Source: Sphaerimonospora sp050942215
GTDB lineage: Bacteria > Actinomycetota > Actinomycetes > Streptosporangiales > Streptosporangiaceae
DNA length: 64,000 bases
Direction: 5' to 3'
NCBI RefSeq assembly: GCF_050942215.1
Contig: NZ_CP192056.1
Span: 1,302,001-1,366,000, forward strand
Positions 8,026-16,466 of this stretch are shown here, in pieces. The translations under genes were made by a program, and so were the position numbers. Position 1 is the first letter of the stretch, and every line of letters starts with the position of its first letter. The notes beneath the pieces are model-generated. The model was not told the DNA's origin. It was given only the letters and a program-made list of their open reading frames with translations, and ran no database searches.

Positions 8026-10125
8026 ATGCGATTACTCTCGCTCGCCCTCACCGCGACGATGGCCGTCGCGATAGGAGCGATGGCGCAGACATCGGCCGCC
8101 TGGTCAGCGGCCACCGAAGGCCCGCAGCTCACCGTCGATCTGACCGCCGCCGGCCATCCCATCAGCCCCTACATCTACGGCATGAACTTCACCGACGAGG
8201 CCCTCGCCGAGGAGCTGAGTCTGCCCGTACGGCGTTGGGGCGGCAACGCCACCACCCGGTACGACTACCGGTACGACACCACCAACCGCGCCTCCGACTG
8301 GTTCTTCGAGAACATCGCGGAGGACAACTCCGACCCCGGATCGCTGCCGGACGGCTCGAGCACCGACAAGTTCGTGGAACAGGACAGGCGGACCGGCACG
8401 GCCACCATCCTCACCGTCCCCCTGATCGGGTGGGCCCCGAAGGCCCGTGACGGCTCCTGTGGTTTCTCCGTCGCCAAGTACGGCCCCCAGCAGCAGACCG
8501 ATGTATGGCGGCCGGACTGCGGCAACGGAATCAAGCCCGACGGCACGTTCATAACGGACAACGACCCGCACGACACCAGCGTCGAGATCGGGCCGCAGTA
8601 CGTCGAAGACTGGCTGGGCCACCTGACCGCCAAGTACGGCACGGCGGACGAGGGTGGGGTGCGCTTCTACAACCTGGACAACGAGCCCGATATCTGGCAC
8701 AGCACGCACCGCGACGTGCACCCCGCCGGCGCCAGTAGCGCGGAGCTGCGCGACCAGGCGTACCTGATCGGGGCCGCTGTCAAGGCGGTCGATCCCGGGG
8801 CGCAGACGCTCGGCCCGGTCGGCTGGGGCTGGACATCCTGGGACTACTCGGGCCTCGACCAGGAGACGTGCTCGCGCACCGGCTGCTGGGGCGACCCGCC
8901 GGACCGGGCGGCCCGCGGCGGTCTGCCGTTCACCACCTGGTACCTGCAGCAGATGAAGAAGTACGAGGACGAGCACGGCCTGCGCGTCCTGGACTACTTC
9001 GACATGCACTTCTACCCGCAGGCATCGCTGAGTAACGGCGGCGACCCCACCTCTGACGCACTCCGCCTGCGATCCACCCGCGCCCTGTGGGACCCCACCT
9101 ACACCGACGAGAGCTGGATCAACACCCAGGTGCGGCTGATCCCGCGGATGAAGGAGCTGGTCGCGGCCAACTATCCGGGCACCAAGACCGCGATCACCGA
9201 GTACAACTGGGGCGCCCTCGACCACATCAACGGCGCGCTGGCGCAGGCGGACATCCTGGGCATCTTCGGCCGGGAAGGGCTCGACCTCGCCACCCTCTGG
9301 GCCCCGCCGACGGCGTCCCAACCGGGTGCTTACGCCTTCCGGATGTATCGCAACTACGACGGTGAGGGTGGGCGATTCGGCGAGACATCGGTGCGCGCCA
9401 CCAGCGCGGACCAGGGCAAGTTGGCCGTGTACGCGGCCGAGCGGTCCTCCGACGAGGCGCTCACACTCGTCGTGGTCAACAAGACCGGTGACGACCTGAC
9501 CAGCGCCGTCTCGATCAATGGGCGTGAGGGCGGGGCGACCGCCGAGGTCTACCGGTACGGCGCGGCGGACGTGTCGGCGATCAAGCAGGAGACCGGCCGG
9601 CAGGTGAGCGCGAGCGGCTTCACCGATACCTTCCCGGCCAACTCCATCAGCACGATCGTGATCCCCAAGGGTGCGACGCCCACCCCGACGCCCACCCCGA
9701 CTCCGACGCCGACTCCGACGCCGACGCCGACTCCGACGCCGACTCCGACTCCGACTCCGACTCCGACTCCGACGCCCACCCCAACTCCCACGCCCGGTGC
9801 CACCTGCCAGGTGAAATACACGGTCGTCAATCAGTGGCCGGGCGGCTTCCAGGGCGACGTGAAGATCCTCAACCAGGGGAGCACCGCTATCAAGGACTGG
9901 AAGCTCACCTGGTCGTACGCCGACGGGCAGACCCTCACCCAGCTCTGGAACGGCTCCTACGTTCAGAGCGGCTCGGCCGTCACCGTGACCGACGCCGGCT
10001 GGAACGACACCATCGGCGCGAGCGGTGGCAGCGTCGACTTCGGGTTCCTCGCCGACTGGAACAACGCCGCCAATTCCGCACCGGAACAGTTCCGGCTGAA
10101 CGGTGCGCTCTGCACAACGGGTTAG
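8026..10125 (+). CDS. Secreted glycoside hydrolase family 44 endoglucanase/xyloglucanase with CBM2
   Basis: A 699-residue extracellular beta-glycanase. Residues 1-28 form a signal peptide (MRLLSLALTATMAVAIGAMA, cleavage near TSAAWSA). Residues about 30-545 form a GH44 catalytic domain. RWGGN is at 70-74. The likely acid/base is Glu220 in NLDNEP and the likely nucleophile is Glu392 in AITEYNWG. A Thr-Pro linker (about 549-590) is encoded by a long repetitive ACNCC/CC-type tract. Residues 592-699 form a family 2 cellulose-binding module with paired terminal cysteines (TCQVKY, GALCTTG) and surface tryptophans. The ATG at 8026 was chosen because it begins the signal peptide and follows GGGAAGGAAGGAG. 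It acts on cellulose, xyloglucan or related beta-1,4-glucans; the exact preference is unknown. Confidence 0.93.
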   Translation: MRLLSLALTATMAVAIGAMAQTSAAWSAATEGPQLTVDLTAAGHPISPYIYGMNFTDEALAEELSLPVRRWGGNATTRYDYRYDTTNRASDWFFENIAEDNSDPGSLPDGSSTDKFVEQDRRTGTATILTVPLIGWAPKARDGSCGFSVAKYGPQQQTDVWRPDCGNGIKPDGTFITDNDPHDTSVEIGPQYVEDWLGHLTAKYGTADEGGVRFYNLDNEPDIWHSTHRDVHPAGASSAELRDQAYLIGAAVKAVDPGAQTLGPVGWGWTSWDYSGLDQETCSRTGCWGDPPDRAARGGLPFTTWYLQQMKKYEDEHGLRVLDYFDMHFYPQASLSNGGDPTSDALRLRSTRALWDPTYTDESWINTQVRLIPRMKELVAANYPGTKTAITEYNWGALDHINGALAQADILGIFGREGLDLATLWAPPTASQPGAYAFRMYRNYDGEGGRFGETSVRATSADQGKLAVYAAERSSDEALTLVVVNKTGDDLTSAVSINGREGGATAEVYRYGAADVSAIKQETGRQVSASGFTDTFPANSISTIVIPKGATPTPTPTPTPTPTPTPTPTPTPTPTPTPTPTPTPTPTPTPGATCQVKYTVVNQWPGGFQGDVKILNQGSTAIKDWKLTWSYADGQTLTQLWNGSYVQSGSAVTVTDAGWNDTIGASGGSVDFGFLADWNNAANSAPEQFRLNGALCTTG

Positions 10126-10163
10126 CCGATCGCCGTCCGCACTCATCAGGCGAATGATCATGA

Positions 10164-10191
10164 CGGGTGGTCCGGCCCTCCGGACCGCCCG
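10164..10191 (+). terminator. Intrinsic-type hairpin after the GH44 gene
   Basis: CGGGTGGTCCGG and CCGGACCGCCCG form a 12-bp stem with one G-U pair around a CCCT loop, 39 nt past the stop. No T-run follows, as is common in high-GC actinomycetes. Confidence 0.7.
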
Positions 10192-10248
10192 CTCGCCTCA
10201 CTCCGGTGCGAGAGGGCGTCGACAGGCCAGAGAACCGAACACCCCGGG

Positions 10249-10380
10249 GTGATCTTGCGAATACTCGCAGACCACGCGGTTGACCAGCCGTTTCACCCGT
10301 CGTGATCTTGTAGTTTCTCGCAGAGATTCCTGTTGACCAGGCGCTTTGCCTTCCGTGATCTTGCACTAGTTCTGGCGGGG
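10249..10380. repeat. 53-bp-period intergenic repeat, locus 1 (two and a half direct units)
   Basis: Units begin with GTGATCTTG at 10249, 10302 and 10355, exactly 53 bp apart; the third breaks off after about 15-25 bp. Each full unit has the same internal layout: GTGATCTTGYRRWWWCTCGCAG, then about ten variable bases, GGTTGACCAG or TGTTGACCAG, and a variable pyrimidine-rich end. The same element forms a larger array at 23460-23694. The unit carries no credible ORF. It lies between the GH44 terminator and the SdpI-like pseudogene, at the left edge of the accessory patch. Confidence 0.85.
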
Positions 10381-10665
10381 ATCGAAAGACGCCAGGAATA
10401 GAACACCAGGGCGAGGCCGATGGCGACGGTGCCGACAAGCAGGCTCACGGTGAGCACCGGAACTGGCAGCACGAAGCCGAACGCCAGCAGAAGCGATCCC
10501 AGCCCGGCGAACAGTCGCCCGCCCAGCGGGCTGGTACGCCGCGAAACTTGTTTCTCCTGTCCACCCGTCGACCACCCACGCGGGCGGCCGAGCCACCCCG
10601 GGTCTTCGGTAGATAGTTGCCGATCAGCAGGTAGAGAACGCCCACTCCTGCGGGGCCTGGCCCAC
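10380..10665 (-). pseudogene. SdpI-family membrane/immunity protein, frameshifted remnant
   Basis: The minus strand encodes LYLLIGNYLPKTRG in one frame, matching the SdpI-family block LxxGNYLPKxRPN. After a frame change it continues GWLGRPRGWSTGGQEKQVSR and RTSPLGGRLFAGLGS, which aligns with the family segment (W..G.R.PW.L.S...W..TH.LGG.LF). Two hydrophobic helices and YSWRLS follow. No single frame covers both parts, so the gene is broken; its N-terminus is also not recognisable. Family members are membrane proteins, the best known giving immunity to a killing factor. The remnant ends next to the 53-bp repeat. The interval from here to 10895 holds no intact gene. Confidence 0.6.
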
Positions 10666-10895
10666 TGAGCTGTTCGGGGCTGAGCCGGTCGGCATTGAGC
10701 CGCCCGCCTGCCGCACTTCCCCCATGGCGGCGGGCGGGCCGTCGCATGCGCCTCTGCGTCAGATCGCGGCCCATCGGAGCCTCGGCAAGGGGCCGTCGCC
10801 TTCAGGGCGACGGGGGATGCCGTCCCCGATGCTGGCGTTTGAGGCGGCTTTGGGGATGCCGTTGGACCAACGGATACCCCAAAGGAGTCTCAAAG

Positions 10896-12650
10896 GTGAC
10901 CTCTTCACTGTCGACCCTCAAGAAGATCTTGGCGGGGACGACCGCAGCCAAGTGCGAGACTGAGACTCTCGATTTTGAGCAACCGAAGCCTAACCTCAAA
11001 GAAACGTTCCAAGACCTTGCAGAAGCATGTATTTGCTTCGCCAACGCAAACGGCGGCACGGTTGTAGTCGGCGTGATAGATAATAAGTCGGGAGAAGAGG
11101 CATTTATCGGATGTGACGTGGATGTGGCGGTCCTCCGAGGTAAAATTCATCAGCTTACCGCGCCTTCCCTGCTTGTGGAAATAAAGGAGATAGAGTTCGC
11201 GGGGAAGCGGCTGCTGGAACTCAACGTCCCAGAAGGCATCGAGGTATATTCGACGGCAAAGGGCTATGCATATCAGCGCATAAATACGGGCTGCTTGCCG
11301 ATGCGTCCTCTTGATGTGACCCGGTTGTCGGAGGAGCGGCGTGGATTCGACTGGTCCGCCACTGTGAGCGACCGGTCCTTGGAAGACATAGATCCACTCG
11401 CCCTGAGGTACTGCAGAAGGCTTCTTAGCGGTTCGGCGGACCCGACTCGACAGCGATACGCTCAATTCGGGGACATGGATCTACTAAGGGCGCTTCATGC
11501 GGTCGCGGATGACGGAAGCATGTCCCGCGCCGGCGAGCTGATGCTCTGCCAGAATCCAGAAAGCCTCGGAGAAACCGCGGCGATCTACCAGCATGAGCGA
11601 ACCCAATCCGGCGAGGCCGATGCAGTACTGCGCGTGGGTGCTCCACTGGTGCTGGCCTTCGATGAGATCCTTCAGTCCATAAGGGTCCGGCAGGGAATTA
11701 CGCCCGTAACGCTGGCCGACGGCCGGCAACTTCAAATAGGAGACTATCCGTCAGCCGCAATACGCGAGGCGCTGGTCAATGCCTTCATTCATGGTGATTG
11801 GCGCTTGAGGGTGGCAATACAAATAGAGCATTCTCCCCAGTATCTACGTATCGAATCACCAGGGCCGCTCGTCTCCGGGGTGACGACGAGCAATATCTTG
11901 ACAAGGGGATCGAAGGCGCGCTATCCCGCACTAGCGGCAGGGTTTCGGCTGCTGGGCCTGGCCGAAGAGGTCGGGCAAGGGGTCGATCGAATGTATCGGG
12001 AAATGATTAAGTCTGGAAGGGATGTTCCTATAATCACGGAGGATGCCGACCATGTCTCCGTACTGTTCCGAGGGGACCCCCCAAATACGCGAATAGCCAA
12101 ATTCGTGGCTTCTCTTCCCGAAGAGGAGCAGGACGACACAGATGCGATGCTCCTGATTAGGATGCTGTGTGCGAAGCGCACCGTTCGTTCTTCCGATGTC
12201 GCACGTGTCATACAACGATCGCAAGATGAGGCACAGGCGGCTCTCCGCCGCCTGGCCGCCGATCCGGTAAACGTACTGGAGCCCACTCGGGCGACGATGC
12301 AGCACCGATATCCGGTGTATCGGCTTCGAGCGGAAGTCGTTGCGCGCCTAGGAAGTGCCGTCGCCTACCACAGTCGAGCCATAGACGATATCGATAAGAA
12401 AATCATCGAGCACGTGAAAGATTACGGCGATGTAAATAATCGTACCATTCAGCGACTGTTTGACGTGGATGTCTATCAGGCCCGGGATATACTGCGCGAC
12501 CTCGTCGGGCGGGAGTTGTTGACCCGAACGTCCGAACAGAAACGGGGGACGGCCGTCCGATACGGACCAGGACCGAAGTTCCCCAAGGCCAAGAATAACC
12601 GGTTGAACAGGCGTCCTCGTCCGCCGGCAGACGACCGAAGCCCCGAGTAG
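10896..12650 (+). CDS. AlbA_2 (Schlafen-type) DNA-binding / HATPase_c_4 RecG-like protein
   Basis: A 584-residue protein with an N-terminal AlbA_2 putative nucleic-acid-binding domain (about 10-150; FANANGGTVVVGVID). A central RecG-C-terminal-like GHKL ATPase segment follows (about 280-400; REALVNAFIHGDW, then IESPGPLVSGV). A winged-helix-like C-terminus (about 430-560) completes it. GTG 10896 was chosen because AAAGGAG stands 8 nt upstream; a longer in-frame extension has no family match. Base composition and codon use (ATA, AAT, GAT, TCG-poor) are clearly more AT-rich than the neighbours, indicating recent transfer. It is followed by a broken type I methylase. Proteins of this kind occur beside restriction and defence genes and as regulators; its function here is unknown. 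Confidence 0.8.
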   Translation: MTSSLSTLKKILAGTTAAKCETETLDFEQPKPNLKETFQDLAEACICFANANGGTVVVGVIDNKSGEEAFIGCDVDVAVLRGKIHQLTAPSLLVEIKEIEFAGKRLLELNVPEGIEVYSTAKGYAYQRINTGCLPMRPLDVTRLSEERRGFDWSATVSDRSLEDIDPLALRYCRRLLSGSADPTRQRYAQFGDMDLLRALHAVADDGSMSRAGELMLCQNPESLGETAAIYQHERTQSGEADAVLRVGAPLVLAFDEILQSIRVRQGITPVTLADGRQLQIGDYPSAAIREALVNAFIHGDWRLRVAIQIEHSPQYLRIESPGPLVSGVTTSNILTRGSKARYPALAAGFRLLGLAEEVGQGVDRMYREMIKSGRDVPIITEDADHVSVLFRGDPPNTRIAKFVASLPEEEQDDTDAMLLIRMLCAKRTVRSSDVARVIQRSQDEAQAALRRLAADPVNVLEPTRATMQHRYPVYRLRAEVVARLGSAVAYHSRAIDDIDKKIIEHVKDYGDVNNRTIQRLFDVDVYQARDILRDLVGRELLTRTSEQKRGTAVRYGPGPKFPKAKNNRLNRRPRPPADDRSPE

Positions 12651-12662
12651 TGGTTGCACCCG

Positions 12663-13423
12663 GCTCGTCTCCGGGGCGATCAGCGGGACCGAACTGGTCG
12701 ACGGCACGGCCCGCCTCGCCGCGATGAACATGCTCGTCCACGGCATCGGCAGGCCGAACGGCGAATCGCTGATTCAAGTGAAGGATGCCCTGGCCGAGTC
12801 GCCGTCCCGGCACCCGAGCGTGGTGCCGGCCAACCCGCCGTTCGGCAAGAAGTCGTCCAGCACGGTTGATCGGCGAGGGCGGCCGGGTGGACAGGAGGCC
12901 ATCTCCTACAGTCGGCAGGTCTTCTAAACCACGACCACCGACAAGCAGCTCGACTTCGTCCAGCACATCGCCTCGATGCTCGCCATCCCCGGCCGGGCCG
13001 CAGTGGTCGTCCCCGACAACGCTGTTCTTCGACACGAGGGAAGCCCTTCCCGGCAAGGCGTGGACGAGCAGGCTGTGGGTGTACGACTTCCGTGTCGGCC
13101 AGCACTTCACGCTCAAGCAGAACCCGCTTCGCCACGAGCACCTCGACGATTTCGTCAAGTGCTACCGGCCCGGTGAGCCGCGTTCCGTCCGGATCGAGAC
13201 CGAGCGGTTCCGGCCCTTCAGCTACGACGAGCTGATCGCCCGGGACAAGGTCAACCTCGACATCACCTGGCTCAAGGACCCCTCCCTGGAGGACGCCGAC
13301 TCGCTGCTGCCGCCCGACGTGATCGCCCAGGAGATCGTCGAAGACCTGGAAGCGGCCCTCAGCGAGTTCGCCGCCATCGCCGAAAGCCCTCCAACAGGCG
13401 AAAAGGGGATCGACTGCCTCTGA
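12663..13423 (+). pseudogene. Type I restriction-modification DNA methylase (HsdM), decayed
   Basis: The frame beginning near GTELVDGTARLAAMNMLVHG continues to the adenine methylase motif IV NPPFGKK at about 12835. It is interrupted by a TAA inside the F(W)TTTTDKQLDFVQHI block at 12927-12929. The match resumes to VVVPDNAV near 13020, then changes frame and lacks about 30 family residues. It continues LFFDTREALPGKAWTSRLWV, YDFRVGQHFTLKQNPLRHEH, and so on to a stop at 13423. The target-recognition-proximal C-terminus is fairly well kept. The N-terminal helical domain and motif I are missing. No hsdS or hsdR gene is present, so this is a remnant of a lost system. Confidence 0.8.
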
Positions 13424-13528
13424 GTAGTGCGGCAGCGCCGCAGAGTTCATCGAGGTTGCCAAGCTCGGCGAGTTCGACCGACCCTGAACCCGTCGGTGAC
13501 CTGATCACTTGATCACCGCCGATGACAC

Positions 13529-13560
13529 CAGAGAGCCGCCCCACCCGGGGCGGCTCTCTG
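13529..13560 (+). terminator. Strong hairpin after the hsdM remnant
   Basis: CAGAGAGCCGCCCC and GGGGCGGCTCTCTG form a perfect 14-bp stem around an ACCC loop. It closes the accessory patch on its right side. Confidence 0.85.
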
Positions 13561-13907
13561 TACGAGCCCCTGGAGATTAGGGCTTCCCGAAAGGCGAGAT
13601 TTTGGTCACAAGGGCTGGCGCGCCGCGTGGACGCATGGTTGGCTTGACCTCGTGATCATGCTGGTGATCCGTCGTCACGTCGACTACCTGCGCGTTGCCA
13701 GCGCCATCTGTCCCGCTGCCATGCGCTGATGGCGCACTGAGGCCATGCGCGCCGTCCACCGGCGCCCACGAACCCTTCCTTTCACAGCCGCCCGGGTCTC
13801 GTCCGGGGCGGCGGTCCCATTCCTGCCCGATGTCGTGCCCGGGGATGAACACCTGTCCCACCGCCCGGCGAAGCATGACGGGCATCGCCGATGCCGTACA
13901 AGGCATA

Positions 13908-13937
13908 TGACTACTAGCTGTAAACCTGTTTTAGGCT
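13908..13937 (+). promoter_or_regulatory. Possible promoter of the metY operon
   Basis: TGACTA (13908-13913) and TAGGCT (13932-13937) are separated by 18 nt, about 22 nt before the metY ATG, in a locally AT-rich stretch. An ACGGAGA ribosome site follows. I looked for SAM-responsive RNA features over 13561-13959 and recognised none; that interval otherwise shows nothing I can name. Confidence 0.4.
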
Positions 13938-13959
13938 GTCCGATACCCTACGGAGAACC

Positions 13960-15285
13960 ATGAGCGAGCAGCACACCGAATCCGCCCCCGCCTCCGCGAC
14001 CTGGTCTTTCGAGACCCAGCAGGTGCACGCCGGAGCCGTACCCGACCCGACCACCGGGGCCCGGGCGGTGCCGATCTACCAGACCACCTCGTTCGTCTTC
14101 CGTGACACCGAGCACGCGGCGAACGTGTTCGCCCTGGCCGAGCCGGGCAACATCTACACCCGCATCCACAACCCCACACAGGACGTCTTCGAGCAGCGCG
14201 TCACCGCGCTCGAAGGCGGCGTCGCCGCCGTGGCCCTCGCCTCCGGGCAGGCCGCCGAGACCATGGCGATCCTGAACCTGGCCGGCTCCGGCGATCACGT
14301 GGTCTCCAGCTCCACGATCTACGGCGGCACCTACAACCTGCTCCGTCACACGATGCGCAAGCTCGGCATCGAGGTGACCTTCGTCGACCCCGACGACATG
14401 GACGCCTGGCGGGACGCGATCCGCCCGAACACCAAGGTGCTGTTCGCCGAGTCCGTCGGCAACCCCAAGGGCAACGTGCTGGACGTACGGGCCGTCGCGG
14501 ACATCGCACACGCCGCGGGCGTCCCGCTGATCGTGGACAACACGCTGCCCACGCCGTACCTGATGCGTCCGATCGAGCACGGCGCCGACATCGTCGTCCA
14601 CTCGGCGACGAAGTTCATCGGCGGCCACGGCACGACCATCGCCGGTGTCGTGGTGGACGGCGGCACCTTCGACTTCGGCGCACACCCCGAGCGCTTCCCC
14701 GACTTCACCGAGCCCGACCCCACCTACAACGGCCTGCGTTACTGGCCGGCTCTCGGCCCGGGCGCTTACGCCATCAAGCTCCGCGTGCAGCTGCTGCGCG
14801 ACCTCGGCATGGCGCTGTCCCCGCACTCCGCCTTCCTCCTGCTCCAGGGTGTGGAGACGCTGTCCCTGCGGATGGAGCGGCACTCGGCCAACGCCCAGGC
14901 CCTGGCCGAGTGGCTGGAGCAGCGTGACGAGGTCGCGGCGGTGCACCACCCCGGCCTGCCCTCCAGCCGCTGGCACGAGGCATGCCGGCGCTACCTGCCG
15001 CGCGGCGCCGGGGCGGTCTTCGCCTTCGAGCTGCGCGACGGCATCGAGGCGGGCAAGCGTTTCGTCGAGGGCGTGGAGCTGTTCAGCCACCTGGCCAACA
15101 TGGGCGACGTGCGCAGCCTGATCATCCACCCGGCGTCGACGACCCACAGCCAGCTGAACGAGGAGGAGCTGGCCGCCGCCGGCGTCGCGCCCGGGCTGGT
15201 ACGACTGTCGGTCGGCATCGAGAACATCGACGACCTCAAGGCCGATCTGGAGGCCGGATTCCGCGCGGCCAAGGCGGCGTCTTGA
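13960..15285 (+). CDS. metY: O-acetylhomoserine sulfhydrylase (Cys/Met PLP family)
   Basis: A 441-residue PLP enzyme that condenses O-acetylhomoserine with sulfide to give homocysteine, the direct sulfhydrylation route to methionine. The Schiff-base lysine is Lys218 in HSATKFIGGHG. The substrate block YTRIHNPTQDVFEQRVTALE and the length above 425 residues separate it from MetB/MetC. It heads an operon: metX starts on its stop codon. A PLP desulfhydrase-like gene follows, which could supply sulfide. Activity on O-acetylserine is possible. Confidence 0.93.
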   Translation: MSEQHTESAPASATWSFETQQVHAGAVPDPTTGARAVPIYQTTSFVFRDTEHAANVFALAEPGNIYTRIHNPTQDVFEQRVTALEGGVAAVALASGQAAETMAILNLAGSGDHVVSSSTIYGGTYNLLRHTMRKLGIEVTFVDPDDMDAWRDAIRPNTKVLFAESVGNPKGNVLDVRAVADIAHAAGVPLIVDNTLPTPYLMRPIEHGADIVVHSATKFIGGHGTTIAGVVVDGGTFDFGAHPERFPDFTEPDPTYNGLRYWPALGPGAYAIKLRVQLLRDLGMALSPHSAFLLLQGVETLSLRMERHSANAQALAEWLEQRDEVAAVHHPGLPSSRWHEACRRYLPRGAGAVFAFELRDGIEAGKRFVEGVELFSHLANMGDVRSLIIHPASTTHSQLNEEELAAAGVAPGLVRLSVGIENIDDLKADLEAGFRAAKAAS

Positions 15286-16466
15286 CCGTACGGCAGGGCA
15301 CGGCGAACCTTCCGCCGCCGCCGGCGACCGGTGCGTGGCAGGAGGGGGATCCTCCGGGTGACCGTCGCTGGGTGACGCTGGGCGGCCCGCTTCCGCTGGA
15401 GGCGGGCGGTGAGCTGCCCGGTGTCCGCATCGCGTACGAGACCTGGGGGCGCCTCGCGCCGGACGCGTCCAACGCGGTCCTGGTGCTGCACGCGCTGACC
15501 GGAGACAGCCACGTCGCCGGCCCTGCCGGGCCTGGCCACCCGACCGCCGGCTGGTGGGAGGGGCTCATCGGGCCGGGCCTCGCACTCGACACCGACCGCT
15601 GGTTCGTCGTCGCGCCCAACGTGCTGGGCGGCTGCCAGGGCAGCACGGGTCCCGCCTCACGCCGTCCCGATGGGCGGCGCTGGGGCGGGGCCTTCCCGTT
15701 CCTGACCCAACGTGACCAGGTGGCGGCCGAGGCCCAGCTGGCGGACGCGCTGGGCATCGACAGCTGGGCGCTCGTGATCGGCGGGTCGATGGGCGGGATG
15801 CGGGCGCTGGAATGGGCCGCGACCCACCCGGCGCGGGTGCGGTCGCTGCTGCTGCTGGCCTGTACGGCGGCGGCCAGCGCCGAGCAGATCGCCTGGGCGA
15901 GCATCCAGCTGCACGCCATCCGCTCCGATCCCGGCTGGCGCGGGGGCGACTACCACGACGCCGGGCCGGGGCGGGGCCCGCACGCGGGGCTCGGCATCGC
16001 GCGGCGGCTGGCCCACGTGACGTACCGCTGCGAGCCCGAGCTGCAGGCCCGGTTCGGCCGGTCGCCGCAGGGGGCCGAGGACCCCTGGCGGGGCGGCCGC
16101 TACCAGGTGGAGTCGTACCTCGACCACCATGCCGACAAGCTGGTACGCCGGTTCGACGCGGGCAGCTATGTGACGCTGGCCGAGGCGATGAACGCCCACG
16201 ACGTCGGCCGGGGGCGCGGCGGTACGGCTGCCGCGCTGCGGCGGGTCACCGCCCGTACGATCGTGGCCGGCATCGACTCCGACCGGCTCTATCCGCTGGT
16301 CCAGCAGGCGGAGCTCGCCGACGGCATCCCCGGCGCGGACCGGCTGCGGGTCATCGAGTCACCGAACGGCCACGACGGCTTCCTGATCGAGGTCGACCAG
16401 GTCGCCTCCCTCGTCAGGGAACTCACCGCCGACGCGTGCCGGGTGAAATCTAAACTGGCGGGGTGA
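15282..16466 (+). CDS. metX: Homoserine O-acetyltransferase
   Basis: A 394-residue alpha/beta-hydrolase acyltransferase making O-acetylhomoserine from homoserine and acetyl-CoA. The nucleophile is Ser169 in GGSMGGM; the aspartate and histidine are in AGIDSDRLYP and NGHDGFL. Other family blocks are ETWGRL, NVLGGCQGSTGP and RDQV. The start taken is TTG 15282, overlapping the metY stop (TTGA). A later GTG at about 15331 would still leave the whole fold. Succinyl specificity cannot be excluded from sequence alone. It provides the substrate for MetY. Confidence 0.93.
   Translation: MTVRQGTANLPPPPATGAWQEGDPPGDRRWVTLGGPLPLEAGGELPGVRIAYETWGRLAPDASNAVLVLHALTGDSHVAGPAGPGHPTAGWWEGLIGPGLALDTDRWFVVAPNVLGGCQGSTGPASRRPDGRRWGGAFPFLTQRDQVAAEAQLADALGIDSWALVIGGSMGGMRALEWAATHPARVRSLLLLACTAAASAEQIAWASIQLHAIRSDPGWRGGDYHDAGPGRGPHAGLGIARRLAHVTYRCEPELQARFGRSPQGAEDPWRGGRYQVESYLDHHADKLVRRFDAGSYVTLAEAMNAHDVGRGRGGTAAALRRVTARTIVAGIDSDRLYPLVQQAELADGIPGADRLRVIESPNGHDGFLIEVDQVASLVRELTADACRVKSKLAG

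Noticed and set aside
9673..9795. Tandem repeat in the GH44 gene as an independent element
   Set aside because: It encodes the Thr-Pro linker in frame, a normal feature of secreted glycanases.
13424..13528. Intact small gene after the hsdM remnant
   Set aside because: No frame has both a start and a recognisable protein pattern; it reads as decayed sequence before the terminator.
13590..13900. SAM-type riboswitch upstream of metY
   Set aside because: The stretch has GGTCAC near 13603 and TGACC near 13646, but I could not find the conserved core expected of SAM-I or SAM-IV, and it is over 250 nt from the start codon.
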